Shown piece by piece: positions 33,849 through 46,209 of a stretch of 64,000 nucleotides of DNA. Each line of letters starts with the position of its first letter. Positions within the stretch are counted from its first letter, which is position 1. The position numbers and the translations under genes are program-made. Source of the DNA: Loxodes magnus (lineage: Eukaryota > Ciliophora > Karyorelictea > Loxodida > Loxodidae). The stretch is taken from positions 1,240,001-1,304,000 of the forward strand of contig CAMPDV010000023.1 of NCBI GenBank assembly GCA_946699065.1, in the 5' to 3' direction. The notes under the pieces are model-generated. The model had not been told where the DNA came from. It made no database searches and saw only the letters and a program-made list of their open reading frames with translations.

Positions 33849-35407
33849 ACTTTGACATTAATTTTATGTTGTTGATGTTTACTTTTAATTCCTCATTTTA
33901 CTTTTCTACTACTTCTTCAAAACCAAACTCTTCTATCTATTCTTTTAATCTAGTTCTAGAATTAAAATACTGAAAGATATAAAATATCTTTAAATTTAAA
34001 TTTATCCTATTTAGCTCTTTCTTTAAATAATGTGACAGATGCTCAAAGAAAGTTTCTTTTAATCTATTTTTTATTAAGTTTTAACTAGTTATTGTGTTGT
34101 ATACTCTTATATGATGCAAGCTATTATTAAATAATGTTTATAAGTAAAGTTTATTTTAATTTTAATTTAGTGGCGTCTACCTGTCTTCTTAATCAATATA
34201 TTCCAACTTACTTTTATTCTAATTTCCCTGAAATCTCTCATGAATAATTAGTAATAAAACAACCATCTTATTTATTGAAAAATAGAGTGGTTGATAGTAG
34301 ACTTCAATTCTATAAAATTAATTTGACTATAATCTCTTTGTTAGGATATGAAGCTTTATATAATCTCTAAAATACTAAGGTATAGTGATCTTATGGAGTT
34401 AATTTGAACTACTTTAGTTATTAATTAGGAAAATTTTGAATCAACTTAGAAATGTTTAAGAATGATCTAATAAGCAGCTGTAATATAACTATCTATAGCT
34501 TAAGATTAGAAGATTCTTTTAGAAATTATGCCAGGATTTTAGTAGTCCAGTAAATATTTGCTTAGATAGATAAGTTAAATTTTAGGGAACAGCTCCTAAT
34601 TTTTCCAAAAGATATTAATGAACACTAAAATGTATAAAAAGTTATATTTAAAAGCTTAAATTAATCGTAATTAAACTTATATAATTATAGTTAAAGTCAA
34701 CTACTATGCTAACTATTTTTGAGTGATTCTACACTGTACCTTTCTAAGGTTTTTTAAAGTATAAGCTATATATTGTTCTAACATAGCTCTAAACGTCTAT
34801 AAAGAAATCCTTTAGCATATTAATTAAACTTTTCCTTTCCAATATAAAACTTTTATTTCACTCGCTCTACTTTAAATAATTCTCCAATATTATTGAGATT
34901 CTGCTTATAAAAGTGGCATGATTAAATGAAATAAGATAGAAAAGGAAAATATAATAGCAGTATGTATTTAAACATACTAATAGATATAACTCTTCATGCA
35001 CATACTCTAGTAAGAGAATATCCAACTAGAGTTACCTATATGCTTGCTATCAAATGACTTACAATACGAGTAATCTAATGACGTAATAACAGCAAGTCTA
35101 GTTATATGTGAAGTAGTATAATAATTAGCAAGGGAATTAAAACAAAGCATTGTTTATAGTTATTTAATAATATTACCTTATATAAGTTTAATAAGCTAAC
35201 CTTGTTTGAATTAAGCTTCAAATTAAGATATTCTATCTTCAGTTTTATACTAACCTACTTCTATTTATTTCACTTTAGCTAGAGAAATAAGCGAGTCAAG
35301 TAGAACGTAAGAGCCTTAAGCTTAGGTATAATTTATAAATAACATTTTACTTTAAAATAACTAAAACATAAAAAGCCTTAATTAGTGTTTTTAACTTCGC
35401 TCATAAT
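33849..35407. other. AT-rich spacer
   Basis: About 1.55 kb between genes. I see no convincing frame. It contains the upstream region of the kelch gene. Confidence 0.45.
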
Positions 35408-37810
35408 ATGAAAAACAGCATTTTCTAGTCAAAGAAAGGTCAAGATAGCAATAGAAAAAACAGTTAGGTCAGAAGTTAATCGAATACTTATGATTAAAAT
35501 CCTTATCAACCAAGAGCGATCAAAACTAACAACTAAAAGTGTTCATAATAGCGATTTTCGGAATGCTCATTGCCAAAGGTTACTTCTACTGAGCAGTAAT
35601 AGTTCTTTAAAGTAATGAATGACTTGTAAAAGGTATTTGAAGAACCACCTAACCGTCATCAAGAAACCTCCAGGATACAAAAAAACCAATTTTTGGAATA
35701 AATAAAATTCAACGAAGCACAAACAGAAAATTTCAAAACAAATGTAATCGATAAGTTTATAATCCCGAATCCTAATTTTAACTTAAATATAAACGCTATA
35801 AAAATTAGCGAACTGCCTTCTATTGGAGAAGATCGCGAAAGTAAAATTAAAAATAACTAATTTTCATAAAATTCGATAGGTTCAGAAGCTATGTTCAAAA
35901 TTGCAAAAGACAGCTCACCATTATTAACCTTATAAAACAAAGGAAATAATACGAAAAATTCTCCTTTATTATTGAATACTGTTCCTTGATTTTCTGGAGA
36001 CAAAGGGAAAGATGAGATTATTTCTCCCAAGTCAGTTATTTAAATTGCTTAACTTTAATCTAAAGCGCTTCTTACAGGAGCTGTAAAATAATTACCGATT
36101 CCGGATTTAGTTTTGTTAACTCCGAGAGATAGAATTTTTAGCAACTTTTAAATGACTCCAGGTATTAAAACATAACGGGATCATGCCACTTTTATGATTT
36201 AAAATGAGATGGCATAAGATAATGTGCTGAATATCTTCAGGAAAAATAGAGATAAAATATTGTCTGAAAAGGAGTAACTAGAAAAGCAGCAATAAATACA
36301 AGAGAAGCAAAAGAAAAAGTAGAATGAGAGGTATAATTAGTAAATTAAAAGACTTTATAATGCTGATTCTTTACATGTCTTCTGAGGAATTTAGAAAGTT
36401 ACTGGTACTCATTATCCTGGATCTAGAGAGTTTGCTACTTTAAGCTACTTGAAAGGAAAATTTTATTTATTTGGCGGGTAAGCCAGTGGAAATAAAGTAA
36501 ACGATATACTTGAATTAGATCCTAAGTAAAATTGATGTTGAAAGAAATAAATACTGCAAGACTCTTGTAAACCTCCAAAACCAAGATTTGGACACACGGC
36601 TGTTTCCTGAAAGCATTATATTGTAATTTATGGAGGAGCTGGATAATATAAATGGAAGTAAAAGAAAAGAGCAATGTGCAAAAAAATATATTTATTTGAT
36701 TCTCAAGAATGCAAATGATCGTTTCATTAAACAATAGGACACTATCCTAAAGGCAGATATCATCATGGAGCTGCTGCTGTAGGAAACACTATGATAGTTT
36801 ATGGTGGTCTTAATTGTGTTTCCAAGCCTTATAACGAGATTTTTTAAGTTGACTTAAATACAATGAAAGCCAAAATACCTTAAGTAGATTGTTTAGCCTA
36901 TCCTGATTAAATTTACAGTTTTAGTTTCACTCCAGTATATGATTAAGAATATTTATAAAGTGATTTGGAAATAGAAAAAATAAGACCTAAAAATAAAGGA
37001 ATTTTTAACGAAAATAACTCAGGAATTTATTTGTTTGGGGGTAAAAACGAAAAGGGAGAATATTAGAATACGCTATGAATATTAAAAAAAAAAAAAAACT
37101 CTTCAAAGGAAAAGCCTATTTTGGAATGATTTAAACCGAACATAGGAGGAACTCCACCTGGACCAAGAACAGATCATATTGCAGTCTTAATCAATTAGTA
37201 TTATATCATTCATGGAGGAAGAAATACTACATTATTTATAACTAGAGGATACGTTGAATTAAGTGATCTATTTGCTTTGAATTTAGAGAGTATGAAATGA
37301 GAATAAATTCAAGCAAAAGGTGATGAGCCCATTGCGCGTTGGGGACATTGTGCTGCTCCATATCAAGAAAAAGAGCAAATTCTACTATTAGGAGGATTAA
37401 GTATTAAGCAATTCTGCTAGCCTGATTTATTTATACTAGAAACTCAAGCTGAAATAGTTTATAACTTATCTAAAGAATGAGATCAAATGAAAAAAGTTTA
37501 AAAGATTGAAAAAGTTTAGAATGCTTTAATGCAGAATTTATTAAAAAAAGCATAGTAAAAAAAGTAGCAATAGTAATAATAGTAATAGTAGTAGTAACAA
37601 ATAAAGAGATCAAGATCTTTTGGAAATTTGAAAAAGTTTAAAGTATTTAATTCAATAAGCATTACATCAGGATAAGACATCTTATCAAATAAAGACAAAA
37701 AAATGAGTAATACTAGGAAAGAAATAAAAACACCTCTTATCTAATACTAAAAGCTTGAAAATTCGATTTTAAAAGAAGAGAATGAGAGTTTTGATTTAGA
37801 TGATCTATGA
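35408..37810 (+). CDS. kelch-repeat beta-propeller protein with coiled coil and polyglutamine tail, 800 aa
   Basis: ATG at 35408 to TGA at 37808-37810 is one uninterrupted frame of 801 codons. Residues 1 to about 280 are Asn/Ser/Gln-rich and probably disordered; about 280-320 is a charged coiled coil (EKEQLEKQQQIQEKQKKK). From about 330 come at least five kelch blades with the GG pair and following aromatic/Trp pattern: KFYLFGG, PRFGHTAVSWKHYIVIYGG, GRYHHGAAAVGNTMIVYGG, GIYLFGGKN, PRTDHIAVLINQYYIIHGG, ARWGHCAAPYQEKEQILLL then GG. Several blade Trp (NWCWKK, MKWEQ, TLWIL) are TGA. Kelch propellers are protein-interaction platforms, often for actin or cullin ligases; no BTB or other partner domain is present. 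The C-terminal tail holds 12 consecutive Gln, then a basic Ser-rich end. It stands alone with no shared operon-like context. Confidence 0.92.
37565..37600 (+). repeat. polyglutamine tract encoded almost wholly by TAA/TAG
   Basis: Twelve in-frame Gln codons in the kelch gene, ten of them TAG or TAA and two CAA, flanked by AAAAAAAAG and ATAAAG. It is a hypervariable-looking microsatellite inside coding sequence. Confidence 0.85.
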
Positions 37811-38841
37811 ACAAAAATAACTTTAAGTTTCAATGATAGTAAAATAATCTATTTCATCTTTAGAATATAAAATTACTTTTCAATTGTATATTTTTAATTA
37901 TCTACCTATTTCAGAAAGCATACAACTAAATTTATTTTAGCTTTTTTCTAAGTTTATACAGTCATTTTAATCATATTTAATACAATCTTATAAGATGAAA
38001 TCGATATGAAACATAAAATATTAATAGAAAATATTGCATACTAATGATTAAATATTAGATTACTAGCATTTTAATACTTCTAAGTTTCTTAATATTCAAC
38101 TAAGCTTAATAGAGTTTTAAACGGCTATCTTATAAAATTAATTTTACGCCTTATACCTAATTTATCCTAATAGTCTACTTTAAAAACTTAGGAATACTCT
38201 ATAAAAAAAGTTCTAAATATAGGTATGTTAACTATAAATATCATCTTAGATTTATAATTTTTAATATCTTATTTTAATATACATGTTTGGGGATTTAGTA
38301 ACTTGAGTGAAAATAATAAATCAAATAATTAAGTTGTTAGCTATAAGTCAGAAATATCCTTTTATAATGAGAGTCAAAAATTAATTCTGCAATGAGAATT
38401 TTTTAATTTTCTTAAAGAGAAAAGCTTTGTGTATTTTAATTAAAATTGAGACTAAAATTCTAAATTCTTAGGAAATGATTTTAATCATATTTAATGATGT
38501 AGTTTAATAAAAATTAGCTAAGCTTATATTCTCATAATAGATATTTAATACTTTCTGGAAAGATTCTTATAGTTTTGATTTTTGCTTTGATAAATAATAG
38601 ATTTCATTAAAAATTACAAGCAAAAATTATTGAAAATTGTTCCACAAATATCTTTATTATATTTATTAGATGGATTCATCACTTAAATTTAAGAAGAAGT
38701 TTACTTCAATAGTTCTATAGGAAAATCACTATGCTTTTGTAAAAGTAGGCTAATTATTTTCTTTATCTCCTAAATTTGTCTAAAAATTATTATTTCTTAT
38801 ATCTTTTAAGTTTTTTGACTATTTGTGATATATTGTAGAAT
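37811..38841. other. AT-rich spacer
   Basis: About 1 kb with no supported feature. A frame opening at ATG near 38670 (MDSSLKFKKKFTSIVLQ) looks mildly coding but does not hold up. Confidence 0.4.
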
Positions 38842-39429
38842 ATGATGATTACTAGTTAAAACTTTATTCTTTCTTAAAGTTTTGATATTATTAATTAGAA
38901 CTCATAAGCTATTCTTTTAAATCAGAACAACCTCCTCTTTACTTTTGGTGATACAATTGATGATTATATAAAAACAAGGCAGCAAAATATAAAATTTTTC
39001 ATTTGTTTAGATGATTAAATTTTTTCTTTTAATAAACTGACTGCTATACAGGATAGAGTCTTATTGCGAGAAATCAAAAAAGAAAAAATAAGAATAAAGC
39101 TAAAATAATAGACTTAAAATATCTAAAATATAAACTATTAACTGATTTATTCAACTTTACTTTTAGTACATTTCTTTATGCTTTTATTTAGCTTAAAACT
39201 TAGCTTTTATTTTTAAATAGAATCCTTATAATTTCTAAAAGCTTAAGCGATTTTCTATGAATTTCTATTAAAATAAGTCACAATGGACATTATCGTAATG
39301 TTTTCTAGAGGAATAATTAAATTATAGGTAGAGTAATAATTTATCACTTAAAAAATAAGTCCTTATATGCTAAAGGTACATTTAAAATTTATTATAGATA
39401 GGATATTGATAAACACTCAGATTATTTGA
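38842..39429 (+). CDS. possible orphan gene, 195 aa
   Basis: A frame of 196 codons from ATG at 38842 to TGA at 39427-39429. The best part is FGDTIDDYIKTRQQNIKFFI, CLDDQIFSFNKLTAIQDRV then LLREIKKEKIRIKLK, followed by a hydrophobic stretch (LIYSTLLLVHFFMLLFSLKL) that could span a membrane. The region is AT-rich and a competing frame is nearly as good upstream, so this is a weak model. Family unknown. Confidence 0.35.
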
Positions 39430-39685
39430 GGTTAGCTATAAAATGTTAATTATTAATAAAATATAAAATTATATATGGAGATAAAATAGAAAGCTTTAGA
39501 TTACTCACATAATTATCCATTTTTAAAATTGTATAAATTGAACTAGTTAAAATCCAAATAAAATTATTAATTTAGACTTTCAGATAATCATTAATTAGTT
39601 GGCTCTATAATTTAAAATAATATGAGATAGGAAAATTTAGACTAGTGAAGATAGTTATTAATTAAATAAGAAATTAAATTTATAA

Positions 39686-40186
39686 ATGAAGTCTGCGGAT
39701 AAGATTAGTTCTTAAAATAAAAATTAATAGGTACTTACTCAGCAAGATTTAGATATTTAACCCACAAAAAGCATATTTTAAGCATCCATGGCTTAGTAGA
39801 TTTACATAATAAAAAAGCAATAAGAAAAGCAGGAAAATCTAAAATATTAACTAATTACTAAGACTGTATTTATAATAAAATAAGAATAAACAACATAAGA
39901 CTAAATTTAATTTGTAACTGGTATAAAGCTTATGATTGATAAGTCAATTAAGAAATCTCTCATTTATCTTTCTGATAAAATCATTTTGATTGATGAAACT
40001 TATTCTGGGAAAAGAAACAAAGACCCAAAAGCATAATTTATAAAATTAAAATATCTTAATGGGTAAATCTTAAAGCATGAAAAGATCAAAGATACTTATT
40101 AATAAAATTGTATTTAATCTGAAAATTCCAGATTAGAGACTTAATCACATAATACCCAGAATAAACTAAAAGTTTTCATTAAGTGA
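39686..40186 (+). CDS. orphan Lys/Gln-rich protein, 166 aa
   Basis: ATG at 39686 (MKSADKISSQNKNQQVLTQQ) to TGA at 40184-40186 is exactly 167 codons without any internal TGA. It is rich in Lys, Gln and Ile, with FVTGIKLMIDKSIKKSLIYL and IILIDETYSGKRNKDPKAQF as the best folded-looking parts; the latter has a DET acidic triad after a hydrophobic strand. No family is recognised. A GT-AG interval right at the stop (40183-40196, 14 nt) would instead splice it into the next frame, so this and the next entry may be one gene. Confidence 0.5.
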
Positions 40187-40203
40187 AACAAATAAGTTTT
40201 AAA

Positions 40204-41460
40204 ATGAAATTTAACTATTTAATAGCTACATATATTAGAGTAAATCCCATAGTTACTTCAATAAGTTTCCTAGTAAAAGAAAATCTAAATTTAATTTTTA
40301 TAAGAAAACAACTAAAATTAAAGTTAAAGAAGTTAAAATCAAAAATTATAGATAAGGAATGTATAAAGTTTAATGTATTTATTAATTTGTATAATGTGCT
40401 TGAAAAGTATCGTTAATAAAAATCAGAGCAGCGTATTTTATAGAACGAAAAATTAAGAGAGGAAATAAGGAATTTCAAAAACATTGAAGAAAGCTTGCAT
40501 TGGTCCAATACAAGAAGTTTGAATTAAGGTTGTAATTAGATATAAAGAAGTAAAAGGTAGATTTTGGAATTCAAAAGTCAAAACTTAAATGATAAAATTA
40601 TTTTCAGAGTATGTGCGAATGATCTGATTCACCTATCAAAATCAGCAACTAGATGAAAAAATTGTAATGAATTAACAAAGTTTTGCACTCAATAGCTGCT
40701 ATAGAACAAAATAACTAATCCAGAGTATCTAATTTTTAAAGATATAATAGAAGTAAGAAAACTTAAATAAAAGTGAACAATAAGCCAATTATTTATTTAA
40801 ATAAAATCACACAATCTAATTAGAGATAATTATGAGTCGAAGAAGAATTTTTTTTACAATTAGAAAAAATTTGCATTCTAATATGCAAATTCTATAAAAA
40901 GCAGAACTTTTTATTGCAAAAGTATAAAAATGTGATCCGTATTATTTCCCACAGTTGAACATATGTATATTAATTCTTAAAAAATAAAAAGAATAATTGG
41001 AATCTATATTATAATTGACTTAAGCATAAAAATGATTCAAAGAAAGAAATTTAAGACTTTTATGATAACTTTCAGCAAGTTATATTATGCAGACTTATTG
41101 ATTGTCTTTCAAACGTTTCATAACTCTAAAGTTCTCTTATTCTATAAATTAAAAATTGGAGTTTATTAAGTTTCTTTAATAAATGACAAGCTCCCTTTTT
41201 ATAAATAATAGAATATAAATATTTTGACTAGATTAAGCAAATAAAGTCCTTAGTATATTATTTATATAGTTCATTAAAAAACACTAGCAAGAAAATTTGA
41301 ACTAGAAATTTAAGAACAAAGATGCAACTATATTTTTATAAGGCTACTACTTAAAGGCTTAAAAATATGAAAATAGCTAGAATTTATACTTAATAATAAG
41401 ATATTCTAAATAAGTTTCCTGAAATCACTTTACTTGTGCAAACAAATAGCATTGATATGA
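40204..41460 (+). CDS. uncertain multi-exon coding region downstream of the 39686 gene
   Basis: From ATG at 40204 (MKFNYLIATYIRVNPIVTSI) a frame of 419 codons reaches TGA at 41458-41460. It looks coding to about 40790 (KYRQQKSEQRILQNEKLREE; VCANDLIHLSKSATRWKN), but between about 40850 and 41130 another frame is clearly better (QILQKAELFIAKVQKCDPYY, then KEQLESILQLTQAQKWFKE). I therefore think there are short introns that I cannot place, and the true 3' end is unknown. The product would be a helical, partly coiled-coil protein. No family recognised. Confidence 0.35.
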
Positions 41461-44400
41461 ATTATCAATCTAATAGCACATTATCGAACATATAATTTTC
41501 GCAATTATCTTAAAGTATTAATTATCTATCGTATAATTGATTTGATAGTGATATATAAAGCATTTGAAAAAATATTAAAATATATATAGCAAGTTTAACA
41601 GAGAAATTTTAAATATTAGTAAATATAAATTAAAATATTAGTAGATTTAAACTACATTATATGTGATATATAAGCACATTTTCTAGTACTTGACTGTAGC
41701 ATTAAAAATATAATTAGAAAGATACTAATGTCATAAGAAATGAGATTATGAAAAAAAAATTTCGATTTAAGAGGCTTAGAAGATGATAAGAAGGAAATTA
41801 GAGAGATGAAGTAAAGATAAAAAAATAAGTGATTTAAGAAAAATAGAAAAATTAATTTTGTGAAGGAAAAATACTGAATTTAAAAAAAACTATTTTAATT
41901 TTACATTTTAATTTTAATTTAGTATAACTGTAAAATTAGTTAAGTAAAATTTTCAAGCAAAAGAAAAAAATATTCCTATAAATTAAATTTAAGGAAGGAA
42001 TCTTTAATTTTGTTCAGTATTAAAAGAATTTTAAAAAAATTAAATTAAATTAAATTAAATTAAAATCTGATTTATTTTCGAAGTTTACCAATTAAAAAAA
42101 TTTATACTTTGAAGCAAACTAAAAAATAAATAATTCAAAAGATGGTGATTTTATGAAATGAAACTAAGAAATTTTCTTTATATACCCTACTTTATTAATG
42201 TTTCCTAAACAAAACTTAACTATAAAGTTTTTCTTTAATTTTAAAGTTCTTTCTTACGAAATATCTTATTCTCTTTTTCATTTTGAGCCAACTTTTTTAA
42301 TTAAGTCCTAATATATCTAATTATAGAGTCCTAGAAAATTAACTAATTAAAATGCTCTAACTTTGATAGAAACATTTATTATAATCTTTATTCAAGCGAA
42401 AAATATCAAACATTAGAAACTCTAAATAAACATATTTTCTGCATAATATTTATATAGTGATTATAGATTTGCTGAAATGATTTCGTGTTATTATCAATAT
42501 TTAAATCAGCTTACAAAATTATCTGATTTAGTAGCCAATCTCTAATATAATACAGTTAGCAAGTTTACTCATTCTTTTGAATAAAGCAAATAACTTATGA
42601 AGCTATTTATAGTTAGAGTATTACTATAATACCTTGATATAGAGATTCAAATATTAGAATTGTTTGCTTTATCTAAGTAATATCCTAAACCTACTTGTCC
42701 AACTTTGAATACTATAAAATGCATTTAAGAATAAATCTCTCCTCTCTTATTTTGGATTATCTCTCTCCATGAACTTTAAGAAGGTAATGAAATAAAAGCT
42801 TTTTGATTATTTAAAGATAGTCTAATTAAATTAGGAACTGCTTTCATAATTTAAGCTATAAAGTTAGAAAATAAATGTTCTTCTAAGTACATAAAATATA
42901 AAAGTGTATAAATGACGGCAATTAAAAGCTTAATTAAATTTAAATGATTTAAATAGTTAATTTCCAAGATATTTCATAAAATTCATGAGACTTAAATAAA
43001 AAGTTAGTTCAGAATAGAAAAAAAATGATAATTTCTAAGAAAAAACTAAGAAATTAAAAAATAAGGAAATCTAAGATAAATTCTATTAGAGAAAAAATAA
43101 AAAAATTGTATTGATTTTAGTACAATATTAATCACATTCAGGTATATTTTTATATTTGTCAACTTTTAGGATTTGCTAAAAGATATACATCTATTAAATC
43201 ATAGATTTATAAATTCTAATCTAATGGAAATTAAAAACATCTAAATTAAAAATGAAAACTATTAGCCTTTAGCATGACTTTTCAAACTTAAGAAATAAAA
43301 ATATCTAAATTTCCTTAAGACTTATAAAATAATGAGAATTAATCTTACAATCATGCATTTACTACTATTATACAATAAAATTGTTTTTGTTAATTTAATT
43401 CATTTTTAGATGGAAAATTCTAATTTTTTTATTAGAGAAAAATTTCTGAATATATTAATAATAAGAAATATAGATAAAGCTAAGTCAAATAATAATTTAA
43501 ATCTACTTTAATGAATTTTCTATATACTATTCTTTATTTATTTCCAACTTATCACATCTTGAAAAAAATTTTAATGCTTAAAACGAAATTTTCCTTCGTT
43601 TTTTATTCAAATTTTCATACCAATCTAAATTAATAATTTTTCTACTATTATGCTTTTATTTTTGATAGAAGGAATATAAAATCTAAATCTATAACTAATT
43701 TATAAATATTAGATATTATTTACTGTTTATTAAAATTAAGAAATTCTTTTAGTTTTATTTCAATTTTTCCAGCCGCGAATACTTATATTCTTCTGTTCTA
43801 CGTAATTATTTTACCGTTACTATGCATTAATTATATTCTTTAACTTTTGAAAATTCATATCTCTTTTTAGATGTAAGCAGAAATAGTTTGTCGTTTATTT
43901 GTTTATAAAAGTTTAGATAATTTTTTATCTAAAATTATTACTAAATATCTGAATGATTTAGCTTATTCATTTACCTATTAATTTAAGCTAATTTTATACT
44001 TGATTAATTACTATTACTATCCCACAATTTTCTGTCTTAATTTTCATTTAAGTATATTAAGTATACCTAATAAAGGTTATTCCTTTACTTAAAGTTGGCT
44101 TTATCTAGTTTATCATACATATAACTAGTCCATCACTTCATAAGGTTCTACAACTTATCTGATTATTTTAGTTTCTTTCATTTTTATAATTTTTTATCTT
44201 TAAATCCTTTTGAAAATTTTACTAATAATATTGCCTTTAATCATCGAAGAAAGCAATCGTTAAAGAAAAATTTAGGTAAAATAATTTCAAATAATTCCTC
44301 TTTAAGTCCAAAGAGGCGATAAAAAGCTGCTAGATATTATTTATCTAGCTTATTGAATCATATCTATACACACTATTTTTTAATTTGTTTGTAATTAGAA

Positions 44401-46209
44401 AATAATATGATTTGGCTTAATTTGAAATGGTATTTGATAATTAAGAAAGAAGCTCAATGAATTAAGGATAAAGTCTGGTTGGATATTAAATGATTAAAGA
44501 AGGAATAATTTAAATAAAATATTTTAGTTGCTAGAATGCTTTAATTACAATTTAGCCATGATATGACATCAATCTAGCATAACCTTAGTACTAAACAGTG
44601 TACATTTGCAACCATATAATTAAATCGTTTTTTTAAATAAAATCTCATGATAGAGGAAGCTAAAATATTAGTTATGTCTCATAGTTAAAAAAATAGAAGG
44701 TATTTAAGAAATAAGTTTAGTATTAGATAAGAAAGAAGAAATAAAAGAATAAACTAAATACCTATATCTACTAATAAGCAATTTTACACTAGCATTACAA
44801 GACTTTTAATTATTTTTAAGAAATAGAACTATTAATTTTTCAGTTGCTTTTAAGAAATGTCTTAAGAGATATCCCCTCGATAAAATTATGCTTATTGTAT
44901 AAAAACCACTTATATTAATAGTATCATTAGCTTATCAATCTAAATTCCTATTAGTTTATTAACTAATATTTAAATCATTCTCAAATGGAAATAATTTTGG
45001 ATAATTTCACCTATTATTAATATTGAACTCCTTCGATGAGTCTCATAGAACATATATAGAATTCATTATAGTTAGTTAGTCATTAACCTTGCTATCCTCA
45101 ATTTATTTTATATACCAACCTAAATTCATTTAATTTAAATATTGCCAACAATGTAAGCAACTAATTTAATAGTTCGCTTATTTCAAAACTTTGAATTTCT
45201 TTTAAATATGTTTAACTAAATATTCTCATAGTATAATTTATACTAATAAGATTATACAGAAATCAATTGCTTTAAAATATGAATCAGATGTAAAGCTATT
45301 AATTAGGAAGTTAAAATCATTCATATACTAAATTTATATAATTTAATTAATTTAAATTATATAAATTATACTAAGCTTATTCTTTCTTTACCAAGGAAAA
45401 TTATTTAAGTGGTTATAATAAATCATGGGCTTTGATAGCACAATTAGGAAAATTTGGTTGAAACTATAATATACTTTTTACGATTTATTAAATGGTTCTT
45501 TATAATTATAAAAGCTAATTACTTATTTGTTAAGTTTTAATTCAAAAGAATGTAAAACTTGCTTCAATAGCCTATATAGTTACCAAAGCACTATAGATTC
45601 TATCATTTTCTAAATTTTCACTTAAAGATTAGCAATGTTTCTATCATATTCAACATGAAATTATTTTAATTTTGTAATAAGATGAAAAAATACAGCTAGA
45701 GTGTAATAAAGCAGTAGCTATTACCTTAATACTTAATAAGCATTCTAATTAAGAAAGCATTAATTTTAATTAAAAGGAATCCTTTATAAATTTAAAGCAG
45801 CTTAAATATAAGGTAATGCTAGATATTTAACCCTAAAATAATAATCTTTTAATTTTCAACCTAAATTAAAAGATAAACTTCATATCAGAATTTAATTATC
45901 TAAAAGTAAAAGAAGAAGTTCTACTAAATATTTTAAGATATCATTAATAAAAACTTAATAGTCTAGTATTAACAATTAATAGTCTACTTATAATATGCAA
46001 TTGAGCACTATATGTCTCCTGATTTAGGTTTTCTTAAACATAAAATTTCTTAATATCATACATAAACTAAAGCCTAATTATCTTTATATTAATCTTTTTT
46101 ATTAAGTTGTTTAATTAATATCTTTTCATTTATTTCGTTAAGTAAAATTTTAAGAAATTTTTATTTAAATTTATTATTTAATAGAAATAAATCTCATTTA
46201 TTCATAAAA
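41461..46209. other. long gene-poor AT-rich stretch
   Basis: About 4.7 kb. It contains a short ATTAA tandem run (42039-42064) and pyrimidine-rich patches at about 43560-43900 that I could not resolve into a gene on either strand. Confidence 0.45.
42039..42064 (+). repeat. (ATTAA)n microsatellite
   Basis: About five tandem copies of the pentamer ATTAA in otherwise AT-rich spacer. Confidence 0.7.

Noticed and set aside
36522..37698. Minus-strand frames including a Tyr-rich run
   Set aside because: They are complements of the kelch gene; the Tyr run is the reverse of the TAR polyglutamine tract.
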